Of a stretch of 64,000 nucleotides of DNA, positions 1 through 13,230 are shown one piece after another; position 1 is the first letter of the stretch; the number at the start of each line of letters is the position of its first letter. The translations under genes and the position numbers were made by a program. The stretch is taken from assembly GCF_021917145.1 (NCBI RefSeq), contig NC_061062.1, forward strand, positions 4,989,847-5,053,846, read 5' to 3'. The stretch comes from Hypomesus transpacificus. Its lineage: Eukaryota > Chordata > Actinopteri > Osmeriformes > Osmeridae. Below the pieces are notes generated by a model that was not told the DNA's origin, did not search any database, and worked only from the letters and a program-made list of their open reading frames with translations.

Positions 1-3000
1 TTGCATTGCATTTTCATCTTTTACCTCTACTGCCTGCACTACAAGGCTGTCTATCTGTGGGGTCAAAATATCCACTCTCTCAACTAGCTCTGGGGACTCT
101 ACACGGGTTGCCACAACAGCCATCAAAGTTTCCGAAACATCTGACATTTCTGCCAAGGGAGTATCGAGGCTGTACATAGAATCTTCTACTGCCGAGCATG
201 TGATAAGTTCAGCCACTGGAGCGAGCGCAACATTTGCCCTGTCCTCTGAAACACTCTGAAGGTCCTCTTCTTTTTCCTCCTCCACAGTGACATCAGTGAT
301 ATTGGCTTCCTGTTTACAGAGAGGCTCCTTGGAGAGTGAAATTACCTCTGATTCTGTCTGTGGAATGTCCTCTGCTACAACCTCCCTTTTAAGAACCTGT
401 ATTCCTATCACCTCTGACTCCATGTGGGCCACATGTACAGGACTGGCCCTTTGTAACTCCTCCACCTGTTCTGTTTTTTGATCCTCGTCCACTGTGTCAA
501 TGGTTTGGGCGACTTCACCACTGTAATTCTCTAAATATGGTTCTCTGCTCTCTTCTTGACTTTGCTCGATTTCTCTTTTTCGTTCGACTGCTGCAATTGT
601 CGAATCTGCTTCTTGAAATTCTGTAACTGTAGCTATCAAGTCGGATTCTTGAAATTCTATTTCAGTTTTGTTAACATCATCCATTACAGTGTCAGCCGAA
701 TGAACATGTTCAGTTTTATTCTTGGTTTCCAGCTCTGTGTTCAATGCCTCACTGACTCCAGTTACACACTCTCTCAGCAAGAAACTCTCATCGATGGCAC
801 TGTCAAGGCTTGTACAGATTTCTTTTGACTCATCAAATGTTATTTGTTCTTCCACTTCACTAATATTTCCAGGTGAGCCAAACTTTTCTGTGGTGTCCTT
901 AGGCATTGTTTCAGTGACTACAGTTTCATCCTGAACACTGAGTTCACTATCATCCAGAACATGCTGTTCGTCAGTGTCTAGACCACTAGAGATTGCTTGT
1001 GGCTCAAAGAATTCTGACTGTTCTTCCCCATCATTAATACTGACAGCAGAGTCCATCTCATCAGGTTTATCCTCAGGTATTGTTTCAGTGATTTGAGTTT
1101 CACCTTGGCTGTCATCAATAACTATCAGTTCTTCTGGCTCTAGATGTGGGACTTTGATTTCATCTTCAACCTGGAATTGGCTATCATCAATAACTTTCAG
1201 CTCTTCTGGTTCTAGAGTTGGGAAGGTTGCTCCTACACTATAGTCTTCTTGTGGTTCTCTGAAATCGAGGAGATCTAGGTTATCTGTGGTCATTCCAGTT
1301 GCATCAAACTCTTCAGTTATATCTTCAAACGGAGCCTCGCTAACTTCAAATACACCCTCAGTCGACGTTTGGCTATCATCAGTGGTGTTCAGGTCGTCTG
1401 ATTCCGTAGATATTAAAATGGTGTCTGTTATCTCAAGGGCTTTGGCAACATCAGCTTTGTGTACCTCATCTGTGGAAATTCCAGCTGAATTAAACTCAGT
1501 TTCAGCCTCAGGAGCCACCTCTGTGGAAATGGCCTCTCTGATTTCAGATATACACTCCACCAGAGGTATCATGGGGTCTTTAATTGGAGTGTTAAGTTCA
1601 TCACTGTCTAGATCTGTGCAGATGGTAACTGCATCTGATTTTGCATGTGCTTCAAACATTTTGGCTTCTTGTTCCGTGGGTATCCCAAATACCCGGGGAG
1701 AGACTGAAACGGCTACTCTCTCTATATCTGCATCTTCTGTAGTTACTGCGAACATATCTGCAGTGACACAAATGGTTTCAACAACCTCCTGCAGAAGGGC
1801 TTCTGTTTCAGTGCTATCATGTTCTACTGGGACTGGTGTTGTGTTACCCGACGTTTTAGACGACTCGGTCAGCTGGGAAACAGCTGAAACCATTTCTGTT
1901 GTTTCGTCTGCAAAGGAGTCATCTATTGGTTCCAGGGCGGTAACAGCCTCTGATGTCAACTCTATTAAGTCTTCAGCTATGGTGTCATCTCGGGCAATCT
2001 CCTCAGCTATGGACATAGGTGTGGCAACAGTCTCCTCTATCACGCCCTCTTCAGTGATGTCACTGAGTTGTTGATGTTTACTAATAAATTCTGTTAGATC
2101 CTCGAATTCCTCCACAGGGGTTGAAGATTGTGCCATGGAGTCGTCGGTGTCCTGAACGCTTTCTAGTTCGGAAGGCACGATGGCAATGTGAATAACCAGT
2201 TCGGTTAGTGGACTGGGGATGCCTTTCTCTTCTGTTTCTGCAGACATGGAGCTTTCTATGACTGCTTGAGTTTGCAAGTTGTGGTCATCTATCGGATCCA
2301 TGTCAAATTCAGACAATGGAACCACAGCTGGTGTTTCTGAGTCTTCATCGTCCGATCCAACAGCCCTTTCAGCCTCATCGGAGGACATTTGGTCCGGTTT
2401 TCCTTCAGTCTTCCTCTTTTTGCGTCCGGATATGAGTTTCTTTATTGAAAATGAAGAATCTTCTTTAGTGATATCACTATCAGAGAGTGTCAGGTCTCTG
2501 CCAACCTCTTCCCTTTTGGCCTTCCTCTTTGGAGTGACAAGCCTTTTAAGGGATTTCCAAGTAGAAGTGCCATCACCTTCTGAAGGACTGACAGCTTGGT
2601 CAGGAGAAGAGTACATATGTTCGGAGTCTCCCTCCTGGGAACTGTCTAATGGAGACTCAGCTGTGTCCCTAGGTTCATCAGCTGACCTCCGACCTTCCCT
2701 CTTATGCACCGGCTTTTCGTCTTCAGAGTCCGATGTCTTTCGGCTCCTTCTCTTCCCAGATCCACACAGGAAGGCCTCCCAATCGACTTTCTTATTGTGC
2801 TCTTCCGTGCTGAGGGTGATGATCTCTTCTCCCTCACTTGCCTTCGGATCCTCATGTGGCGCTACGGGGGCTGCCTCATCATCGCTAATGGAGGGCCTTT
2901 TAGGTCGTCTTTTAGGGGTAACCAGCTTTTTGAAAGAAGCCCAGGTGCCATCCTTCTTCCTTTCGCCATCTGAATTAGCATCACCCTCAGATTCGTGGCA

Positions 3001-6000
3001 TGAATCTACCTGACCTGGTACCACTGTGATTTCTCTCTCTTCAGCCCCCTCTGGCGAACAGGCAGGAGTTTCTCCTATTTGATACTCTGCTGATTCTGTG
3101 GATGACAGAAGCTGCTCCGCAGAAGCTGTCTTGCCCTTCTGCCTTTTTGATAGTTTCCTCAAGCCAGCGCCAGATAAGAGCTTCTTGAGTGGACTACCTT
3201 GAATTTTCTCTTTCTCCTGAGAGCTGAGAAGGTCAGCTTCGTTTGAGATGATGGTGGATGGACACTCGGGAGCAGCTTTCTCTTCCTCATGAATATGTTC
3301 GTTCTTGTTACTCATTTCAGGGACATCAGTCGTCTCTGTGTTTCCTGTGTCTAATGTGGGAAGCATATCAGTTTTTAGTTCACTGCCATTTTGTTCTGGC
3401 TCTTTTGGTGTAATTGCATCCTCTGGTTTTCTTAGCTCTTCAAGTTCTTTTGCAATACTCTCATCTTGCATTTTTTCCTCCTCTTCTTTAGCCTTTTTCT
3501 TTTTTCCTAAACCTGCGAATATTCCTGTAGTGAAAAAACGTTTAATAGGAGACATGGCATCCTCTTCCTCTTCAGGACTGGTTTCTGCATCCTTTTCAGA
3601 TGTCACCTCTTGTTTGGGTGGATCTTCTTGTCCATCGAGAGTGACTGGGTCTAGCTCCTCTGTGCCATTTTGAACACACGGTACTTCTTCAATGGTTCCT
3701 CCTGCCTCTGAGTTCTTCTCCTTAATGGTCTCAGGAACTTCCTCCACAGTAATGTCTTCTGTTGTTGTAGGGCTGGATTTTGAATCGCTATCAGATGGCT
3801 CTTGTTCTGGGCTCAAATCAATATTCTGTTCAGCATTTCCACTTGCAGACCCCTCTGAAGTGTCCTTGATATCTAAGCCACTTGTTTCTGCCTCTTCCTC
3901 AGCGGTCAACTCCGGAACAGTTTCTGACTTTTCACCCACGTCTTTTTTCACAGTCAGTTTAAAACCTACCATACTGAAGAATTTTTTAAAACTCTCATTG
4001 ATCTCGTTCAGTTTTGCCTCCGCTTCACTCATGGCTGGCTTGGACACATCCTCAGGTGAGTCCTGTGCTGTGTCGTCGGGTGAATCCTTCAGTGGGTCCT
4101 CTGGTGAGCCATTTGATGCGTCCTCAGGTGATTCCTTTGTTGCATCTTCAGGTGAGTCGTTTACTGTGTCTTCACGTGATTTCTTCTCATCCTCTACATG
4201 TGCCTCAGGTGGGCTCTCAAGAGGTCCTTCTTCTCCTGTCTCCACTGTCTCAGGGGCGTCTGAGACATCCTCTTTTGGAGAAATAATAGCTGAATCTGTC
4301 TCACAAACTGACAAAAGGGGAAAACAAGTATTATAATATAATGATAGACAAGAGTTAAGATCATTTAATTGTTTATTATATTAGACTACATTCAACAGCT
4401 TAGTTGTGCCACAGGCAACCATGTTCCTGCAGGGTCCACCATCTACGTGCGTCTATTGTATGTGCTCAGAGACTATTTACCTAGTTAGTATTTACCTTCT
4501 GCATGGACATGGTCTTCACACACCCCATTGAACTCTTCAGGCGGGAACTCTGCTTTTTCATTCAACCCTGAGATCTGTCCATTTTTTGGGAGAAACTGAA
4601 AGAGAGTAAGATCATGAAGCAGATGCTTTCCTCCAAAGCACATGTAGTAAGTGCAACTGATAATCAAGGACCAGAAGTGCACAGTTCTAACAGTACTGCT
4701 ACAGCACCCAACTACGGGTTTGTTCAATGTAGAGCAAGATATGGTGAGATTGGTGTAATACACCTCTTCATGCCATCATTATCATCACTAGCATTGCCAA
4801 ACAGTCCAGTTACAATCCACAGGAACCTTCAGTTGATGAAGTAGCCATGTATTGCACAACTATGACAATCTATGACCTGTATTGCAACATTGTCTTGGTG
4901 CATGTGTGCAACGTTACAGAGCACAAAATTGTGCACATACATGCATTTAGGTCTGAACCAAGCTAAGCAAACAGAAAGAGAGAGAAAGAGTGAGAGAGAG
5001 AAAAAAGTGATCGTTCACACACACCAAGCTTTTAAAATGGGAAAGAAAGCACTATGGAGAAATGAAAAGCTTTAGTATCAGAGGCTTGGCTGGATCACAG
5101 CTGCTGACTCATGAATCTATCCACTCCTTCTGTGCAGTGATCTTTTAGAACACAACAAAGACCTTTGCACGCATAAATGCACAGTTGAACCCCCTTCTAA
5201 AAACCATAACAACCACTTTTTTCCTCACAAGAACCCAAGTGTCTTTCACACAAGTTAGGCCTAATATTACAACAAAGTTATATAAATCTCAGGTAATCAT
5301 TGAGGATAACAATGCTTCTTGACTCCAGTCAAAGTACTGGGAAAGTCTATCATACCAAACGTCCTCCTCAGCCATGGCCTGAGTAATCCTGTCAAACACA
5401 GAATACCTAATCAATGTTGTCTCCAGAGGAATCCAGTTTAGAGGAAATTCCATCTCTGTCTCTGGGGAAAGTTGCTTTACTTAGATCTCAAAATGGAAGG
5501 TCTTTAATCTAGCCTTGGTGTCCTCTTCCCGTGTATCCTCACCATGGAGGCTTCCAACACTGACTTCTGACATACATGTAAAGACTGAGACATGATTCCA
5601 AAGTGAAGCAACACATTGCTAACAATGACTTGGTCAAAGTAAGCAGGTGGTACTGGAGAAGGAACACCTGGCCAGACACATAACACAAAACCACATACCT
5701 ATGCAATACACACCACCATAAACAAACTTGGAACAAACTGGGTAGACTATGAAATTATAAACACCACAATGTGATTAAATATGACATTTTTAGCAAAGGT
5801 GCCCCTAAATTTAAAGCTTCTGTACTAATGCGTGATGGCGGTTTTTCTTTCATCTGAAATATTAAGCAACAGTGTTTTTTAATTCCTAGTTTTGTTATTT
5901 ATTTTCATAACAAAGTGATCCATTTCTCAATTTAAATCAGAAATTAAACGTCATGTAAGAGTACAATTCAAGCAATTCAGTTATTTTATTTTAAACAATT

Positions 6001-6604
6001 TACTTATTAAACCGTCTTATCAACTTGGAATAACTGTTGATAAATGGTTGCAATCCTTTTAATGTGGTTTACCCAAACTATTGGAACGAGGTTTAAACCT
6101 TGGAAAGAGGAACACACGTTTTTCTTTTCTTAGATGTGTGATATAGGGATCCGCTTTGATAAACTTCATGAGCCATATCAGCATATTGCAGTACGCAGAC
6201 ACGCCACTCTTAGAGGCTTACAGTAAATTTATGTGATCAGTACTGTGCCTGTAATTAAATGTCCCCAAACGATGGTCTTAAGAAAACAGTTAAGATCATA
6301 GGTGATTTACAGGAGTGGGCTACATGTGACAATGGATTAGCAGTTTACATGGATTTGTTTACAAAAACATAATAGGCTTATGTCTGAAATCATAGTTACC
6401 AACATAATATTAAAAAATATCAATTTGTTGCTACACATTTGATATAAGAGGTTTATTGGGATGATGTTAACTAGCTTAGGCCTATTTGAAGTTTACCTTG
6501 TCTTCAATGTTTTCGTCATCTTGAACATCATCCACTTTAACACTCTCCTCTTCGGCTACAGCTTCCTCCTTGCCATCCCGTGGAGATGATTGCGTTTCTC
6601 CCAT
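1..6604 (-). CDS. akap12: AKAP12 (gravin/SSeCKS) A-kinase anchoring protein, 3' end outside window
   Basis: Scaffold that tethers PKA, PKC, calmodulin and other signalling proteins at the plasma membrane and cytoskeleton. Coding exons read as 6604..6497 (36 codons, phase 0), 4595..4496 (phase 1) and 4307..1, which stays open to the window edge (about 1505 codons in total here). The start is MGETQSS, with Gly2 as in N-myristoylated mammalian AKAP12. Exon 2 reads PKNGQISGLNEKAEF, like human QKNGQLSTINGVAEQ. Exon 3 carries the family landmarks in order: basic segment FKKFFSMVGFKLTVKKD (about 3945-3998), FAGLGKKKKAK (about 3490-3530), PLKKLLSGAGLRKLSKRQKG (about 3133-3192), and the three WSK motifs WASFKKLVTPKRRPK (about 2900-2945), WEAFLCGSGKRR (about 2748-2790) and WKSLKRLVTPKRK (about 2520-2562). 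ETTEMVSAVSQLT near 1875 also matches mammals. The RII-binding helix, C-terminal in the family, was not found and should lie off the left edge. The rest is acidic, Ser/Thr/Glu-rich and probably disordered. Identification is very secure; the a/b paralogue is not decided. Confidence 0.95.
940..1400 (-). repeat. Degenerate ~25-30-residue repeats around a DDS core in akap12
   Basis: On the minus strand at least four stretches share the pattern (L)(D/E)xxEE/Q..(V)xDDSQ/E followed by an acidic run: LDTDEQHVLDDSE, LEPEELIVIDDSQ, LEPEELKVIDDSQ and a more divergent DDLNTTDDSQT. The two middle copies share about 10 of 13 residues. This looks like recent internal duplication inside the disordered part of the protein. 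Confidence 0.6.
4036..4185 (-). repeat. Short in-frame SPED-type tandem repeat in akap12 exon 3
   Basis: The minus-strand reading contains six to seven successive degenerate copies of a roughly 8-residue unit such as DSPEDATKE, ESPEDASNG and GSPEDPLKD. It lies just after the start of the large exon and before the first basic segment. It adds acidic, potentially phosphorylatable Ser-Pro sites. I do not recall an equivalent array in mammalian AKAP12. Confidence 0.7.
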
Positions 6605-6860
6605 GATCTAACAGCCGCCGTCCCGAATAAGTCTCCGGTGAAAAATCTGTGGTACGAAATATCCTAGATCTGAACCGCTGCAACGGTAATCTCCGGGACA
6701 GTAAGATTCCGAATGGTGCAGTCTGGTCTCTTGCAAACTCTTTTGGAAAAACACCTCCCTGCTGTATCACATGAACAAGTCCGGCCCGCCTTGCCGCATC
6801 AAAAAACCTGCCTAGATAACACCGCCTGTCCTTAGATGACAGTTGTGAAGAAGGATATCA
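6605..6860 (-). promoter_or_regulatory. Probable akap12 5' UTR/promoter-proximal region
   Basis: This stretch immediately precedes the initiator ATG at 6604 and is richer in GC and CpG than the AT-rich DNA beyond about 6900. No TATA box or transcription start could be fixed by eye. The boundary is inferred from base composition and position only. Confidence 0.3.
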
Positions 6861-9800
6861 ACAAGAGCATTAGTCGCACCACAGGCAGTAAGCTAATGTC
6901 CCCCTGTTTGTTTACTTCAGTTGATCAAATCCCGATAATTCTTCAAAGGAGGAGGTGATTAGAATTTCACTGACACAGGAAAATAATCAGTTGTGTCAAC
7001 TTATGGGATTCTATGATGACTAAAAATGACTAAATTCTGTATGTTTGCCTGATATACACAGGGGCGGGAAATATAATAATATGTATATATATATTTTTTG
7101 CTTGTCAAATTCGGTATCAATACAATGTGTAATTTAACAGCATAATATAAAATGACCTGTTCGATAGTTTGGTCTGAGTTTGGTCTATATCCTTGATCAG
7201 CTCAAAGTGAACCTACATAAATAATTCTCTGAATTTCCTAATAAGAAAATATGGTGGTGTAATACTGTATGTGGTGCCTACAATTTGTAGTAGGTTGTGA
7301 TGCAAAGCTGCGAGAACTCTTGCAAGGATTTACCTTCCAAACATGATTATGTTCACCGTCTCAGTTGCAGGCACAACAAAAGAGATTTAAGACATGGACA
7401 TTCATGTGAATTTGACCCAAAGTGACATGCAACCCTCTGGCACGTACTGTGCATGACCCTTATTCAGAGGAAGCCATTCAGTTGCTCCCATAAATGACTG
7501 AACAAATCTCATTAGAGATAGGGAGGGGGGCTCATGACTCTGGCTTGTTTTTGCAGATAATACTGCAGGGTCATCTTCTGTCTCACCAAAATAAATCCCT
7601 AAACGACCACACAGATTGGACTCGCCCTGAGCACAACTGGATGTCAGAGTTCATCCGCACATCTTCTGCTGGACATGGAATGTAATGACTGTGTGACTAA
7701 TGCTATCACATCAGTGTCCCCATGGTGTACTGTAGACCCTGGGGTAAGTTCAAAGCAGTTCTTGTCCTTGATGATCTGTTGAACTTATTTTTATGCACTA
7801 TTTTTACATGGCTGGGGATGAAAGTGTCTCAGTGAATAACAAGTCAAATGTGTGGAAGGAACACTGTGGTGGTCATCTTTTTTTACTGGACCCACATTCA
7901 ACAGTTACTGAATGCTGAACTCCTAGCTCATTCTACTATGAATCTGTGTTCTATAACAGACATTTGCTTTGTTTGTTTATTTTGAAACACTCCATTTTTA
8001 CAGAATGTACAGGCAGGGCTGTTATTGTTGCATGTGATACAAAACCTATAATCTACAAAAGGCTAACATATTACATTTTACATTTAGTCATTTAGCAGAC
8101 ACTCCAGAGCGACATACAGTAAGTATAGAGACATTCTCTAGGACATTCCTAACATACTTGGAACGAGTAAAAAAGAAACAGCATGTTGCAAGCATGCATT
8201 CAGACCTTTACCAGGGGTCTGACCAGCCCCAATTATTCTATAATGACAGAGAACATGGGTTATCTGTTCTCCAGTGTTTCCTCCTTACTGTACTTTGGTG
8301 TAACAGTGGCATACCTCAGGCTCTGTTATTTAGACAGAAGTTCACAGATTCCACCAAACAATCTGTTGTCTGGTAAAGTACTATTTAAATGACCATATTT
8401 ACAACTCAATGTTAACTTCTGGCTACATTACCAATTCCTTGAACCTGATATGCAAAACAACTAATTTATGAACAAAGGTTTAAACCGTGTTTGTCACAAT
8501 GGACACCATATCATTCTTGGTTTGAAGCGGTGCATGCCTTGTGATGACTTAACTATGTCTCATGGTAACTTCACGTCTGATCATAAACAAGTTGTTATGT
8601 TCCCAAATAACCCTCCCATTACCATGAAGATGCACTTCACGGATTGATGTTGAAAATGTTGAAAATGTATGTTGAAAATTCAACATAAAAATACCAACCA
8701 GGCGACAGTGTCAATCAGCTGTTCTGGCTATTAATAGTGAGAGTTCCCGTCTTAGTTTTTTTAATCAAGATGCAGTATTTATAGCCTGTCTGCTTATTAG
8801 CTGACACAACAGTGAGGATGGAGGAAACAAAAGAGACTGTAATAACACAAGGGATTATGTCAGGATGTAAAGACCAACAGCAACGGGCGAGAACGCTGCC
8901 TGAAAACATAAAGAATGAGGATCAACTGACTGTGGACAAATACCCCTCTGCAGAGAAACAGACTACATCTTAATTACATTTAAAGATTAAACAGGGACAT
9001 GTGAAGCCAGCATCACGAGCAGCCTCAACAAGCCCTCATAGAAAAGTCTGGAACAGCCCTCTCTTATGCAGCCCGTCTCCCACAAGAAATTATTTGATAA
9101 TTCAATGTTCATTGGATGAGAAGGAATCCATGTGTGTCTGAAAAAAGCATGACCTTATGAGTGTATCATGCACAAAGATGATGAAGACTGTTTTATGAGC
9201 CATAAGGATATTTGTGCTATGTGAATACACGGACAGAATGGAACACATTTCAATTCAGCAAATGCCTCACATGCTCTTCAGTGGATGGAGAGACATCTCT
9301 TTCTGAATTTGACTCAGTAATCACCATGTTGATAGAGCTGGTTCTGAGGGCCCACCTGTTCCTTCCTTTCTGCAGCCCAGGATGGTCCCTGCCATAGGCC
9401 CCCAGCAGGGGCATACAGAGGAACGTGAGGCTGGTGTTGGAGGTCTGAAAATGTTTCCAATCAGTCACCAGGGCTCCTATCCCAGTTTCTGCCTCATGAC
9501 ATACTGGTACAGTACATAGGTCTAATTCTTTACACTCCTGAGGAGGAGTTTAACTTCACTGATAAGCTTCACATAAAACATGAAGGACATGCCAACATTA
9601 TCTGGGACCTTGATGTAAGATGATATTAGATACGTTATGGACAACTTGATGAGCCATAGAAGCAAATGTACTTTCATGAAGAAAAAGTTTGGGAAAAGTT
9701 GCTGTGAAATCTACAAACACATGACAAACCTACATGTTAATTTAATAAAAGGGCTTGCAACACTGATGTTTCTGTGCTGGTCTCCATACTAAGCTAACAG

Positions 9801-10874
9801 GATCAGTTAATTTGAGTCACAGCTCCTGTAACAGAAAACAGCTGATGTTTTCTTCAATGATTACAGCATTGCAACCCAGTAAGTCTCTGGGCAATATGAT
9901 ATATTCTGCACATGTACATTAAACGTGTATCAGGGCTTTTCTGCAGGTTAGATGATTACTGTGATCTAGTTATGTGATCAATTATCTATTTGTCTCTCTG
10001 TGTACATCCATCTACCTCATGCAGTCACCTATCACCGATCCAGATGCAGTAGATCTGATTTCTAAGTAATATCTCTGACATTATAACTTTACTGGTCTCC
10101 TTGCTTTGCTGCTGTACCTTCAACATTAACAAACTGTATTCTGGGTGTTGATTTAAAGGGTAAAGATGAAAGAGGCTTGTCCAAAGCGTTCAGGCAATGT
10201 AATTATCTGCAAAACATGGGAACATGGGAAAGTGTTACCTTAACAGTAGCTTTTTGAACAGATTGTCAGTATTATGCAACAACCACATTTTCGTACAAAA
10301 AGTTACAGTACAAAGAGAAAGTCTATAACAGCAGTGTGATTCCCAGAGCATGTGGTGGATATTGGTAATATATCAGTTCCATTCAGCTGCTTATGTATGG
10401 AGCTAAATCAGGGCCAAATGTTTTGTTAATTCGAAAAAAAAATCTTTAGTCGAAAAACTAAAGTTTGACATTGAAAATGTACGTTTTGGTCGAAAACTTG
10501 AAAAATAAAACCATTCAAAATATTAGTATTTAAAGAAAAAATAAGTGTACAATTTTTTTTTTCAGGTTGAATAAAATGTCGATAACATTTTGGAACAATT
10601 TTATCTCCACAGCCCACCCTTCCATAGCTGTCAAGAACCTGGCCTGTATAGACTACATCTTATATTTCCTGTGTGTGTGCCTACCTTATTTTCTTATTTA
10701 TATTTACAAGAATGCTGCTTGGTGTTGGTGGCAAATAATAATTACTGGTTGTTATTTAAAGGTGGTTGAGGTGAACATTACCCCACAAAAAGGTATAAAA
10801 ATACATTTGGAAGCTTCGATATCGTGAATCTCCGTAAAATACGAGTTTTACGTTTACATTTTAATTCAGATGAT
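6861..10874. other. Intergenic DNA, akap12 to stx11, left part
   Basis: AT-rich non-coding sequence. The only recognisable item is a minus-oriented V-SINE core relic at 8068-8135. The open frames here are short, have no family resemblance and occur on both strands. Confidence 0.5.
8068..8135 (-). repeat. V-SINE conserved-domain relic
   Basis: The minus strand reads GTCGCTCTGGAGTGTCTGC followed by TAAATGACTAAATG, the central conserved domain shared by vertebrate V-SINEs. The tRNA-derived head is not recognisable, so this is a fragment. Confidence 0.6.
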
Positions 10875-10883
10875 GATTTACAT

Positions 10884-11274
10884 TAGCCTGGCTGCCAGCC
10901 CAACTTATCCCCGGCCACAAAAAAATTTGGTCGGGAAGTTGGGTCTGGAGGGGCTCGATTGCGGAAAAACTATATCCGAACAGGAGCTGTTCGGACCAAT
11001 TAAATTGTCAGGGCGGGCTTTATACGATGATGGACAGATGATCAACAGTAACGTAATCAACAACATCACCAAAGAGCGTTTGGGTTGAATTCGTTTTCAA
11101 CAAACAAGTTGAAACAACATATTACGTTGCTCTGATTGGTTGTAGGTCTATCCAATTGAGCGAAGAGGCATTTGTTTACGATCTTGGTTGACACACGCCC
11201 CATAGTCACAGCCCAACGGAGAGTTTTCAGACTCATATTCTGACTAGAATTATGAGTATGACAACGTCAGGCTA
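10884..11274 (+). mobile_element. 391-bp non-autonomous DNA transposon, 9-bp TSD
   Basis: The ends are TAGCCTGGCTGCC and, inverted, TAGCCTGACGTTG, so terminal repeats are short (about 8 bp). The element is flanked by a perfect 9-bp direct repeat GATTTACAT (10875-10883 and 11275-11283). Both terminal regions match the larger element at 51952-52804, which lies in the opposite orientation. This copy lacks the helicase-coding interior of the larger one, so it is an internal-deletion derivative. A 9-bp duplication is usual for Mutator-like elements, but no transposase is present to confirm a superfamily. Confidence 0.8.
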
Positions 11275-11283
11275 GATTTACAT

Positions 11284-12636
11284 GAACTGTTTAGCTGAAA
11301 TATGAATTGTAAAAACCTACAGCAATTGCGGTCTGGGTCAAAGGATTCTGTTCATCTTGTTGGTCACGGCAACTCCGCCCCTGACGCAAGCGGTTCTTAA
11401 TACGGACCAATCACAGCCAAGGGGGTATTCGCAACTATACGAAATTAAGACGGATAGTTAGAAAATTCAGTAGGCGCACGTCGAGCTCTCCGGGGCTCTC
11501 CGTGGGCTCTTGGAGAGCTCGGGGAGGGCGTTCCCCGTAGAGGAGGGGGGCGTTCCCATGTGTCCGTTTTTTGGAAAACGGAGAAGCATATATCGGCCTT
11601 TAATTAGAAGGTTGCTGGTTTGATTCCCGGTCCTTGGCAAAGGTACTTCACCCTACTTACCACGGGGAATGTCCCTGTACTTACTGTAAGTCGCTCTGGA
11701 TAAGAGTGTCTGCTAAATGACTAATGTCAATATATTCTCCCACACAATAGGGCATGGATATTACAATGATCTGCTTTTGGAAAATTGAAAATAGGAACAT
11801 GAGCATCCCAGAACTGATTAAGAGAGTGTAGCACACATTAAACATACTGCCCCTGGCTAACAAATCTTCAGTGGAATGGCTGGATGATGTTATCAAGTAC
11901 TGTGTTACTACAGTTCTGTAAAGACTCAAACTTACAATACTGAAGTCTGATTGCACTTCAATTAACAAATCAGTTGGTAATAATGTTATTGTTGTTAACT
12001 GTTTCCTAATAATTACTTGCCATGATGTCTTGTGGTTTTATCAATGTAAATCACATCTAGAACAACTGGCAAAAGTGTTGTTTGAGCAAATGTATCTATC
12101 TCAGTGTCTTGAACAGAGAACAGTTTGTGTTAATGTGGAATCCGTGGTCAATCACTTTCCAATGTAATTATGAAGGCCTACTTTAAAAGTACAGTATATG
12201 TTGCAATTCGTTCCATATTAACTTTAAATATAAAGAGATTACTTTAGACAGGAGAGTGATCACATAGATGATTGCAACATAGATTCCAAATTGCCTTATC
12301 CATGTAAGAGGACAGTCTTACATCAAGAAGCTGACGTGAAATCTTTTCTTTCAGGTTTTGTTTTGTTGATACAAGACACGTCTTTCCTCTGGGAGTTCGT
12401 TGCTCTGTTGCCCTCTTGTGGTAGATAAACTTTTCATTAATTATTTACATGGAATCTTAATTTGAAATGTGGAGTTAACATTATGTAATTAGGCTGACTG
12501 TCAAAATATCACAGTAAAACTATACAACAGTGTATTCATGTCAAGTCTTGGAAGAAATTAATTTGTGGTTGTTTCATAAATCTGTCTGGATTTATTACTG
12601 TATTTAAGAGTTGGTTGTTACAGAAACTATGTCTCA
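11284..12636. other. Intergenic DNA between transposon and LINE
   Basis: Apart from the SINE at 11590-11730, I see AT-rich sequence without coding signal. Confidence 0.5.
11590..11730 (+). repeat. V-SINE copy, head part plus core
   Basis: A tRNA-like B box (GCTGGTTTGATTCCCGG, about 11612-11628) is followed about 60 bp later by the conserved domain TAAGTCGCTCTGGATAAGAG and TGTCTGCTAAATGACTAATG. This is the order expected for a teleost V-SINE. The A-box part of the head and the tail are not clear. A GC-rich stretch with repeated GAGCTC at 11460-11580 lies just upstream and remains unexplained. Confidence 0.7.
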
Positions 12637-13230
12637 TTCAAACAGGGCTTTGAGCAACGATTGAGGCCTGCCTCACAGACATCTCCGCCTGGATGACCAA
12701 GCACCACCTCCAGCTGAACCTCGCCAAAACAGAACTCCTCATCATCCCGGCCAAACCCTCCATCTCCCATGATCTTTCAATCACCCTGGGATCGGCGACG
12801 GTGACCCCTTCATCCTCTGCCAGGAACCTTGGGGTGACCATGGATGGCGAAATCTCCCTTTACAGACCACATTGCTGCGGTCTCCAGGTCGTGTAGATTC
12901 ACCCTCTACAACATCCGGAAGATCAGGAGATGCCTGTCCGAGCATTCCACCCAGCTGCTAGTCCAAGCACTTGTCCTCTCAAAATTGGACTACTGCAACT
13001 TGCCGGTCTCCCAGCATGTGCAACCCGCCCTCTCTGGTCTTCAATCTACCCAGACGCTCCCATGTTACCCCGCTCCTCATCTCCCTCCACTAGCTTCCCA
13101 TCACAGCCCGTATCAGATTCAAGACTCTGGTACTGACAGAAAGTGTACAGCCGGGCACAATTTAGGGCTGAGGCAGCAGTCTTGCAGAACTCCAGTGTTG
13201 AGATGCAGTGTGGATTAGGATTTGTTATCT
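12637..13230 (+). mobile_element. L2/CR1-type LINE fragment (reverse transcriptase C-terminal part)
   Basis: Plus-strand frames read AWMTKHHLQLNLAKTELLI, ARNLGVTMDGEIS, FTDHIAAVSRSCRFTLYNIR and LVQALVLSKLDYCN. These are the thumb-side and post-catalytic segments of L2-type reverse transcriptases. The reading shifts frame near 12860 and again after about 13010, and the FADD-box region and endonuclease are absent. This is a dead, 5'-truncated copy, as is normal for LINEs. Confidence 0.85.

Noticed and set aside
1-60. Possible RII-binding helix of AKAP12 at the window edge (IDSLVVQAVEV)
   Set aside because: It has alternating hydrophobics but not the spacing or sequence of the known LVQNIIQTAVDQF-type helix, and the protein clearly continues beyond the window.
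1286-4336. Several plus-strand Ser-rich open frames
   Set aside because: They are the antisense of the Glu/Asp/Ser-rich akap12 large exon. The minus frame has all the family motifs.
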